Positions 39,286 through 51,200 of a stretch of DNA of 64,000 nucleotides are shown here, piece after piece. A program made the translations under genes and the position numbers. This DNA is from Telmatactis stephensoni. Lineage: Eukaryota; Cnidaria; Anthozoa; Actiniaria; Isophelliidae. The notes beneath the pieces are model-generated. The model worked only from the letters and a program-made list of their open reading frames with translations. It did no database searches and was not told where the DNA came from. The stretch is taken from positions 124,001 through 188,000 of the forward strand of contig JALIZF010001911.1 in assembly GCA_029948255.1 (NCBI GenBank). The letters are read 5' to 3'. Each line of letters begins with the position of its first letter. Position 1 is the first letter of the stretch.

Positions 39286-42200
39286 AATCTACTGTCTGTC
39301 TATTTACCACTGACATTGATTTTTTTGTTTTTCTAGTATCAGGCAGTCACAGAAATTGATGGTTCTTTGTCAAGATTTTTCTACACTGTTCTAAGTATTG
39401 GTAAGTTACTCATTGATTCATCAACCACTTATTAACAAGTTTACCAAAAAAGTATTATCATCTTTAATTTCTCAACCACTTACTGAAACCTTACCAAACA
39501 CAAACTGACATCTTACCAACCTTTGCAACCACTTACTGACACCTTACCAACCATTTACTGACACCTTACCGACCACTTACTGACACCTTACCAACCACTT
39601 ACTGACACCTTACCAACCACTTACTGACACCTTACCAACCATTTACTGACACCTTACCGACCACTTACTGACACCTTACCAACCACTTTCTGACACCTTA
39701 CCAACTAGACTGTAATTATAGTCTCACTTTCACCTTACCAACCACTTACTGTCACTTAACCAACCACTTCAATCTGTGAATCTCTTCTTTTCTTGTTGCA
39801 GCCTATTATTGCTTCCCTGACCAAGTCCTCAATGTCCATACCTTCTCAATGCTAAGGTCATGGCTGTTAAACAGTGGTGCCATTGAAGCAAACAGTGATG
39901 AGGGTCCTTTCTACAACCCACAAGAAGGACATTCACCCAGCAATAAATCCTTCTCAGTAGGCTCCCACTCCAGCTCACCAGAGATTCTTAACCAATCACC
40001 CAAAAATGGCTCAACATTGACCACAAAAATTGCTGAAGATCAGGTATCTATGGATACCATCTCTGTTGGTTCCCAGTCCTCCAGAGGAATCAGCATTCCT
40101 AGATCTCTGTCGCCTAGCAACCAATCCCCAGTGTTTGATCAATCACCTCGCAGTCAGCTTCCAGAAACTGGCAGTGTTGGATCCAGGCCACAAACCCCAC
40201 TAAGTTTCCCACTCACAGAAGAGGACACAGATGAAAGACCTCCAAGCAGAGCAAGGGAGCGTAAAATTTCCAGAAAAATCAGCTTCACAAAATTGTTTAT
40301 TCAACAAGGACCCAAAACAGGACAGCAGGAACTGAGAGAGAAAACTTGTGAATATTGTTTAAGGGTGCTTGAACAGAGTGAAAGGAGTAAGTCTGCAGCA
40401 GATTATCAATGCAGTTTTTGTTATTATTAGTCTCCCTCGCAGCCGTGTTTAGCCTCGTCATGCAACACTTTCTCGGAAAAACATGGCTGCTTCAGTGAGC
40501 ACTACATTCCATTCCAATTCGTTAACCAATCAGAGCTTGGCTCTCAAAATCAAGGAGCCATTCGCGCCAAAAGGTCTACATATAGCATTCTGTTGACTTG
40601 GAGAATAATTGGATTAACCTTGGATCCCTAAACAATGGCTAGTTTACAAACACTTCTGTCTCACTTCATTTCATTCAAAGTATCTGGTATCAATTTATTG
40701 AGAAATATACAAAGAAGAAAGTTTTACTGATCTTCCATCTGTATATGTCTTTCGTATTTAAAAATTTGAAATTTATTTTTGATAGTGCAATGTTTACTCT
40801 CTTTGCGGTGTTGACAGACATAAAACTCATTTCCGGAACGCGGAAAATGGACCGTTTGCTGATGTATCTTCTGATTGGACAACTGATACAATGGGAACGG
40901 AATGCAGTTACTGAAGCAGCCGTGTTTTTCTGAGGGAGCATTGTGTGATGAGGCTAAACATGGCTGCGAGAGAGACTATATTATTATGAGACAAGTGCGA
41001 AATGAGCTGTGACATGCAGTGACTGTGTTAGTGCTGTAAAGACATTTAAACAGGGTTCCTGCTAAAATATTCCTTAAACTCATTGAAAACTCCTTCGACC
41101 TCATTTGCGTTTCCAAGGGTGCTTGAAAAGCCCTTGAATTTTAGAAATTCTGCTCAAATTCCTTGAAAACCCCTTGAATTTATACTTTGGACAAAAACAT
41201 AAGGGACTTTAATGTGATGGGAAGTATAGAAATTGCCTTTTCTTCTTTTACATGTAAGGGAGGGAAGAGGATGTCCTACATGTAGTATTTCAATAAAAAC
41301 GTCAGTAAGAATTGGGCTAATGGTATTCCTCGAAAAATCGTTTTTGGGTCCTTCAATACTCCTTGAATTGCACTGCAATTTGAAATTCATCTTTGAGCAT
41401 GAACCCAGTTTAAAATTCCTACCATGAGAATGCTGTGCCATGACCATACACATGTACCTTTTTCACAATCATTTGAAAACTGCTTTATATATGTACAGTG
41501 TAACTCCCTAAAAACACCTTAATTTGACTTTCCTAACTTTGATATCATTGCCTGATTCCCCATAGGTCACCTCAGTGGAGGGGGAGTTTCTTAGAAAATA
41601 GACATGTCATTACAACTGTTTTCAGTATTTGGTTGAAATGAGTGACTTCTTTTGAAATTCTAGGACCAACAAAAACACAAGATAACATCTTAGTTGAAGC
41701 TGTAAGTAGACGACCCCTTTCTGGTCAATGTAAAATAGATGGCATAAAAGCATATTTTAAATTTAGAGATTTGTTATCCCAAGGAGATTCCAGAAAGTAC
41801 CTCCTTTCCCAACTGCACACCCATAATCAAATTGGATAGCTGAATGTATCACCCTTAAACACCTTGATATACACATACTGTACTCTCCTCATCCAACTAC
41901 ACACCTGTCAAGAATCTTGATATCTGTTCCTATCACATAATAATGTACCTTGTTACCACATTATTTCTCCTCCATCTGCACACCCATCATCAAACTTGTG
42001 CTGCATATATGTCACCCATAGACATCCTATCGTACAGTACTTGCCCTTCCCAACTGTGGTCTGAGAAATCTAAATTGCTCTCCATCATCCATAGTCATCC
42101 TCATGCACGTCACTGTATGGCCCATTCTCATCACCTATTATACAGTGACCAGTTGTTCAAAAGAGGGTTAGCACATGGCTAATGGCAATGGTTTTCTTTA

Positions 42201-45200
42201 GATTTAACCCTGGGTTAACACTAACTCACTTTCAAACCACTGGGCCCAGTTATCCTTCCCTCCTTTTACTTCTTACATGTACCCATTATCTGCTTGAATA
42301 GTAAGACCTTTTTATCTCAAGACACTCTACTTACATGTATGTATTTACTTTTATTACCAGTGTTTAGTTGAAGCAGTCTTAATGCTGGATGTCCTGTGTA
42401 GAGGTGACAAGTCACTGGTTCCTAAATTGATAGACATCGTCAGAAGGCTTTATAGTAGGGTGACGGCAGATATGAGCAAATGGAAAAGAGCTGTTCTTCC
42501 AGTTGTACAATTTCTTCTTAATCATGGTAAGTATAATGAACAGGGCTAACAGTCAGAGGAAAAAAGACAAAGTGGTGATGTCGTAGACCTGTGTGTACAG
42601 TAATCACACATGGCTCTCAAGCTGTTCATGAAGAGCATGCATAATACTGATTACTAAATTGAATCTCGACTGGGTTTTAGGTGAGGCTGTTGTATTTGAC
42701 CCTGAACCAGCTTGTAAAGTAGTATTTGGTACCATGGTCAATGCATTCTATTTAAGGTATAATTACTTTTCTTTTCTTTTTTTTTTCTTTTCCCTTTATT
42801 TTAAACCAGTTCAATTTACAGTTCTTTCATTTTCAGTTCGTCATTCTCCTTTGAGGTAGTCATGTTTTGTCTTGATAACATGGAAAAACTTTGTACTTCA
42901 ACAAGTGTCTTCACAAAATTTTTCCCTAATCTGTTCAAGGTAAAATTGATGCAAAAGACAAGTTAGCCTGTGTACAGCCGTTTCCGTATAGGGGGAGAGG
43001 GGTGGGAAATGGCTGTACACAGGCTAAAGACAAGTCACTTGTAGCTGTTTATTATAGTTTATTAATTGCATGACCAATTTAGAAAATTAGTCTTAGATTT
43101 GCCATACCTTTCTATATACCTTTCTTTCTTTGGTCAGAAGCTAATGGGAAAAGGTTAGGATAAATATGGGATGGGGAAAGGGAACAGAGCAAGTAGCCTC
43201 TCCTCTTTAGCTTGATCCACCCTACACCCTCTTGTCAATCCTCTATGGCCACTAATCAGCTATTTAGATCAGGGAATTGAAGGGTACGCGGTCATGACGC
43301 CCCATTGCCATGACGCCCCCTGTCAAATCCGTTTATAAAGGTTTCGTTTAAAAGATTGCGCCTCGATTTATCTATAAGTATTCTTTGAGAGTTTTTCTTG
43401 CTGTAAACTTGGAAATAAGACATAGGTTATACACTATGGGGCGTCATGGTAGATTTGGGGGCGTCATGGCTATACAGTGGGGCGTCATGGATGGGGCGTC
43501 ATGACCGTCATTCAATTGAAGTATACAATTTAATAACTATTGATAGATAATTGTTACTGCTGCTTTACCATTGTGATTTTGCCACTGATCATTGATGTCA
43601 ACCTTTGATTGCTTTGTAGATTCTTGCATGGTCACCAAGAACATTTTTAAGTGAGTTTATGGAATTACTCCCTGTGATGATGTCAGAGGACTCTGTTGTT
43701 GAGGTACAGTGTCTAGTATGACTTCTGTACACTAGGTTCGTGTCATGTTTTGTGGATATTGTTGTAATGTTAAATAATGATCTGAAATGTTTTAAAAATA
43801 CCAGTCTCCTTTATCCACAGGTGTTTCATAGCATTCTTGACCTGCCATGTTTATCAGCTGCTCTTTGTGCTGCTTGGGCATCAAGGGGTAAGACTGCTGC
43901 TCTACTCTTGTGACTTCAGTTTGAGTACATCCAGTTTTGAATACATCCTCTCAGTGTACAAGTCCATAAGACCCATTGTACTCTTGTGATTTCAGTTTGA
44001 GTACATGCAGTTTTGAATACATCCTCTCAGTGTACAGGTCCATAAGACCCATTGTACTCTTGTGACTTCAGTTTGAGTACATCCAGTTTTGAATACATCC
44101 TCTCAGTGTACAAGTCCATAAGACACATCCTTTTGATGGACACCACTAGTACTGTTGTCTCATTTTTATTTTATTTTTATCTGCTTGCACTGCACCTGCA
44201 CCACTTTCAAAACATTTTACGTTGAGCACCCTCACTCTGCACAAAGCTCACAAGAATCTTCAATTGAAGGAGGTGGGCTCCACTTCGAAGAAGAAGAAGT
44301 AAAAAGGAACTTACTAATAGGTCATGGACACCTCTAAATGATGGACACCCTCTACATGTTAGACACTCTTCTATGGACATACCTCTTGGACAGACACCTC
44401 ATCATGGTAGACATCTATGGACACCTCTATGACAGACATCCTGGGCCCGGTTGTACGAAGGTTGGATAAAGTTATCCATCGGATAAGAGTTATTCACTGT
44501 ATAGATTTTGTATAGATTTTATCAGCTGGATAAGGATTTATCCGCTGGATAGCGCTATTCACCCTTCGTCCAACCAGCCCCTGTACAATAGAGGCTGATC
44601 TATGGCACACACCTCTCTATGATGAACACCCCTCCCCTCTGTGACAGACTTCCCTCTGTGTGGGCACTCCTCTTTGACAGACAGCTCTCTATGATAATTA
44701 TACCTCTCTATGATATACTTATAATGGATACTCCTCTATGAAAGACATCTGTATTATATATTTCTTTATCTTGGACAAAAATCCAATTTTCTTTAATCCT
44801 AATGCTCATTTTCCAGGAAAACCACCAAGTAGCAGTAGCAGTGATGTGTCTAACGTCGTGCCACCTTCTGTTACCGCCTACCTTGACCCCCAATACAGAC
44901 CATTGTTTAGTTTTATATTGAGACCTGAAGCAGGTCATGGAGACACGATTAGTAGGTGAGATATCTGCCGAAATCAATGTTTAAGAACAAGGACACCCAC
45001 TTGTTTGGCAATTCCCAAGCCTTCTCTTACTGGCACCCTCTCTTGGTTTGAATTTATATGCGGTATATATGCCGATGTAAGTTCATTTATAAAAATATTC
45101 GTTGTAAAGTACTAATATTTAGCGTCGTTCCTTCAACACGAAGCTAGTTTCCCAGGAAGCGGACGGTGTGCTCTTTATACCCCCCCCCCCTCCCCCCTCT

Positions 45201-48200
45201 CTCTCTCTCCATCAGTGCTCCGTTTTAATTGTACTTAATGCTAATTAAAGCTACACAGAATTGAAGGAGAGGTGAGGTGAAGTCGAACTCGAGACCCCTT
45301 CCTCAGAAGGACGCACACTAACCAACTTAGCTATACTTGCCTTTTTGATGAAAAAAACCCTGCAAGAACACTGACGAAACGTAGGGCTAACTTTGTGTCT
45401 GAGTGAGTGAATGAGTGTTCCAAGTGATACGTTGGTATATTCTTACTGCTCAATATAACTCATGACCCTTACATTTCGCTTATCCACGAGCTAACATGAA
45501 ACTAGGTGCGTTGCGTAGAACTGTCATCTGACCAACGAGCAAGTGAAGCTCAGTTGGTTAGTGCGCAGCTTTCTGAAGCAAGAGGTCCGAGTTCGATTCC
45601 CAGTGACCTCACAATTGTTTCGACTGCTTTCCATTCCAAGTAGCTTTTAAGTAGCTTTAAATACCCTTAAAACGGAGCACTGATGGACAGAGGGGGTAAA
45701 GAGCGCACCGTCTGCTTCCTGGGAGACTCGCGTCCAGCTGAAGGAACTACCGACGCTAAATATAGTACTTTACCTTTACTTGTATCCATGGACGGAAGGG
45801 TAGAGAGGAAGAGAAGATTTGCCGCCTGCCGCCTGGATAAATACTTGAGTGAAAGAGCACAACGCTCTCACCTATACTATGATTTTGACGTGACTGATTC
45901 AATGGCGAGACATAACGACACGCAAAACCATTGTCATTTTTATACAGTTTGTATTTATTTCCACTTTTTTTATTTGAATAAAAATAATGTTATCGTTATG
46001 ATACAGGCTTAAAGTATTACACTCATTACTAGAAGACATGGCAGATCACCCTCGTGTTGTTGTCGCATCACAGATTGCACCAGTTCTACTTAAGTAAGTG
46101 AGTTTGGTTACCCTGGGAACCAGAGACCCGAGAGGGATTGGGATTCCCCCTCCCCCTCTCTTTCTCCTCCCCAATCCCTCTCGGACCTCTGGTACCCAGG
46201 GTAGAGTTTGATACTTTGTAGCATTCTTAATGATTTTGTGACTCTTTTATAATCAAATGCATATTGGCATGTTCCAGTTTGTACTTTACTGTTCTTCTGG
46301 AAGAAGCAGAAATTGAAACAGTCAGCAAGTTGATACCAGTTATCTTAGAGAGGTCCGTCTTGCTGTTTGAACCACAGACCTACAAACTAGAAATCAGAAG
46401 GTAGTACCTTATTTGTTCAATGTTAATTGAAACTCTAACTCGACCAAGTCTATAGGTGATGTTGCACGGGTTTTAGCGCTACATTGTTGCGTTACTTCGA
46501 AAACGCTTGTATCGCGACCAACAATTTTAAACTTTCAGTTGGATTTTGGTAGGGATTGACGAAGCAGAGCAATTTAATTGCTGCAACTGCCGCAATTTGC
46601 ATTGATTACTGCAATCTTATATAGTAGAACCTCTGTAATACAGACACCGAAAGGTCGGAGAAAAGTGAAAAAAAAAGGTTTATTATAGAAGTGTCCGTTA
46701 CTGATCGGTTTAACTGTACCATTAGGCAAATGAAAACTATTAATGGGATAAGGTCATGATGATTCATTTGTTGGTATTTTTGTAGAATAATGGCGGACAA
46801 GCTAGTGATAATATTCCAGAAGTACCCTAGCCTTGTGTCCACACATCAGCAAGACTTAATGGAGTTCATCACAGGCTTTAAGAACTTAGGTTCTGATAAA
46901 GAAGAAGTATTTATTAATCTGGTAAGTAATTGTGATAATACCACTTTGCAATAAGTTTTTTAATGTTTGATTCACGGCACGCCTTGACTTTTCCAAAAAC
47001 ATTTTTTCGTATGAGTGTGAAACGGACCGCGCCGTGCCAAGATTGTGTCAGTGCTGTGTTGTCGGTAAAAACATGCGAAATTCCTGTAGCGAACTTGCCG
47101 TATTCACACTCATACGAAAACTGCTCTACAAGCGTGCGGTTTGTGGAAGAAGCAATTTCAGTTTTCAGTTACCCGCCATTTTCTGGCTTGTTCGTCGCGC
47201 GCTTGATGCCAGACTTCGGGATGTGATTGGCTAGATGAAGTAAGCCAATTCAATGTTTCCCACGTACTTCACAAAACAATCTGACAGTTTTAAAATGGTT
47301 TAACGTCTTTTTGTAGGTTTGGTCTATAGGAGAGTTTGCATCAACGGCGTACGAAGGAGGATGTACTGTACAGACGATAGTTCAATATTTCGAGGTACAG
47401 TATTCAATAGTACAGTTTCAATATTTCAATATATTATAGTACAGTTTCAATATTTCGATGTACAGACAGACAAACCGGCAACATTCCGACTAGTACATGT
47501 ACTACTTGCATCGAGCAATACATTAGTTACTTCAGTTGCTTCATTTGCATGGTTTTTCTTGTACTGCAAAAGAGAAGCAATCTTGCTCTATAACTTATGA
47601 TATAATGGTGTATTTGTCTTTTATAACTGATTAGCTGTTGTTTTGATCTTTATTACTTACAGACACTGGAGGCATTAACCTATGAAACTGTTATGCAGAC
47701 AGCTCCAGGAAAGGTACAGCTCCATCCCTAATAGTTTCACCTTCAACAAGAAGATTGATCCCTTATCAGATAATGGGACAAACTCTTTGCTTTTATTGCA
47801 AGGGAAGTCGAATAGCCGATATATAAAGTCGTAAAGTAGGGTAACCCCAAGACTCCGCCGCAAGCAACACTCGCAGTTTTGAAGAAAAAGCTGTGTCGGG
47901 TTTCTTGTGTTGCGAAGTCTCCATGCGTCACCCTAACTCTAGATCTTACTCTTTTGCTTTTGGTGTCTTTAGAGGAAAGAAAACGATTGTATAAGCCCAG
48001 TGTTTTGATTTGCCCTATCTTCATTTGATCGAGGGCTAAGAACCTCATCTTCAAGGCGGATGTTAAAAAGTCTCATCAACAGTGTTGAATAGCATCCCAT
48101 CCTACCCCACCCTTGTCACTAATCAGTACATGCAAGTAACTTCACTCACAGAAGGCTTTTATTTTCCAGGTTGTATTTTCAGGCAAATTGGTGTCAGTAT

Positions 48201-51200
48201 TTATGACTGCCTTAGCTAAGGTATATTCTATTTATTTTGCTATTTGAATTTAGAGTACCAGGTTGCACGGTATAGCAGTTTTAGTTTTCGCATGATAGTG
48301 AAAAAAGATACTGACACAGTTACTGCACGACGCGGTCCATTTCACACTCGAAAGACTCTTGTACCCGAAGTTATAATACATTGCCACCAGAACACTCGAC
48401 TGGGAATTGGGGGATAGGCTACTGTGGAGGTAGAAAATTGTATACTTTTGTATACCATTCAGGTGAGATTCAGGGACCTAGAGGATGGGGTCCATGCATG
48501 GTACTTTTTCCTTTCAAGTTTATCTTCACTTACGAATTTCACGGTTTCTTAATTGCTTTCTTTTTACCTTTATTGACAGCTTGCGGTTTGTTAATTTTTT
48601 TTACGCTTGTTTACAGCTCGCTTCACGTTGTCAGGATTGTTTACAGCTCACGGTTTCTTAGTTATTTTTTGTTTTTGTTTTTGACCTTTGTTTACAGCTC
48701 GCTTCACGTTGTCAGGACCTCATTCAAAGAGCAATCATGTGCTGCAGTAAAGTCCTTAGACATAAACCTGTGAGTGTCCCATTTACACTTGATTTATTAC
48801 GATATTCGGTTAATTTCTCTGTATAATTGTTGTATCATTGTCCCAAACGCTTTAACTTCAAACCACTGTGCAAAGTCATTAGTCAAACCTCCGTTAACGG
48901 ACACCTCCCGTAAGCTTACATGCCCCAGCACTCGGTCTCTGCGTTTTTCCTTACTTATAATACACTATACAAAATTACTCGATTCTGATTGGACGAGAGG
49001 AGTACAATTATATCGTTAATTGTACTCTGCAGAGTACCTAGTAAGTGGCTATGGCAATGACAATCGTAAATTGAAATTTTGTATAGTGTATCATAAATAA
49101 AAAATCGCACAATCTTCTCGTACAATTCAGAATTAATAGTTACTCGTAATGTTTTGAAAACTCTCAAATAGGACTCCCCTAAAGGCTCGTCCTATTTTGA
49201 GAACTTTCAAAACATTACTCGTAAGGCGTTCCAAACTAAATTGGCTTTTTCCATTTTATTTATTTTTACTTCATTTTTGATCTTTTTTTTTTTTTCATTT
49301 GGCGAATTTCTAATTAAAAAGCCTGATTGTCAGTTATCTGTTTATCCACTGGCAGTACGCGTACGATTTATCTAAAAAACGTTAACTTGGTAGAAATTTT
49401 CTAAAATGGAAAAAGCCAATTTAGTTTGGAACGCCTTTCGTACCTATTAATTCCGAATTGTACTCAAGATCGTGCGATTTCCTATACAAATAACTACCGC
49501 CTTCCATAGGCGGACAGTCACCTCTTATAGGCGAACACGGACACCTTTTCCGAGTCCACAGAGGCTAAAATAACCTCCCTAAAGCGGACGGTACAGGAAA
49601 TAAAGACGCTCTATAAGACTTGCATGATATACATCTATTTCAAAAAAGGTTGTCGTGTGAGAGCTCTCAAGCCCACGCGACTTTGACTTTTGACTTTAGC
49701 ATCAGTAAATGAAGTTCTTTAGTGTATAAGGTCAGAGCAAGCTGAATTTGAATAATCGTGTGGCATTTTTGTGGTTTTATAACTTTAGTGATTTAGTGAG
49801 TCGCGTAGCTTGATACTGACAACGTTTATTGAAATAGGTGTATATAGACCCCTTAGACCGCCCAGTCTAGTCTCCCGTAGGCGGATACCTCCCATAAACG
49901 TACACCAACTCGTGGTCCCGAGTGTGTCCGCCTACTTGGGATTTGACTATAGAATGTAATTGTAATCAAGCTTTTGTCAGAGGAATTACAATGGGCTATT
50001 AGCAAAGCGTTTCGCCTTTCATTTCTGCCGTTCCGAAATGATTATAATTTTATATTAAAAATCTTATATATGTGTTTATAGGAGATGCTGTCGGATCCTG
50101 ACTGCTACGATAACTTGGTAACACGAGCCCAGGAATTGATTCAGCTGCTCAAACTTCCTAAGTGAGTAATCTGATCAGGTTAAGTTCTTTAAACTAAAAT
50201 TTTTTTTCTGAAGGATTCAGAGGGCGGAGGTCAGATGGGTATGTTTAGATGGCAAAACAATGCATGATACAATGGCCTTGAATAAAAGATTTTAGCGAGA
50301 CATCCTCAGAAATATTATCCTGTTGCTCATTCTTTCGCCCCCAGAAAAATTAACCCTGGGAACATTGTCTTAAAGTAGCCTCCTCCGTGGGCATCACTGT
50401 TCTTGGGTTTCCTGTGTAAAAGAGTGGCGATAGGGGAGAATGATGGGAGAAGGGAGCTCAGTCTCCGCTCGGTCAAATACCAGGAAAAACAAGGAGTTGC
50501 CTGCGGAGGAGGCTAGTCTAAAAGAACTTGTTCCGTTAGTCAAAATTTATTATGACGTCATTTTAACGGTTGTTGTTAATCGCCTATACATATTAGATGC
50601 TGATTGGTCGATCTGCTCAAGTCGACCAATCAGACACGAGAGAAAATTTACTTCGGGAACAAGCTCTAACAGACAACGTACTCAGGGGTATTTTCTGTAG
50701 GAGGGAGAAATGAGCGACAGAATTATGCCCCTTGGTTCCTGAGGATGTTAGCGAGATTCCTAGCGGACATTCTTGTAGGGATTTTGGGAATCTATTGGAG
50801 ATTTGGGTTTCCTGTGTGAAAATTACGAGCGCGCGAGAAGTGGATCGCGGAGATTCCATATACACCTATTTCAAAAAACGTTGTCGGACCAAAGACCCCA
50901 AGCATACGCAACTCACCCGAGAGGGAGTATGGGAAACATTATTAATGCAATAAAACCACACGAATATCAACATGACATCCAAATCTAGCTTGCTACATCC
51001 TTATACAACAAATAACTTTCATTTCTTGTGGTCTAAAATCAAGACCAAAGACGAAAATTGAGTTAGGTTTTGCATCTACCCATGCTCCTTTGCGGCTTAG
51101 TCGCGGTGCTTTAGGTCTCGTCCGACAACCTTGTGTGAAGTAGGTGTATGTACGCTGTAGTAGTTCTCGTTCATGCATTCAAGCCCGGTTTAAGTAAAAA

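Noticed and set aside
39420..39752. Possible CRISPR array
   Set aside because: Units are directly tandem at 22 bases with no unique spacers, and the sequence is intronic in an animal gene.
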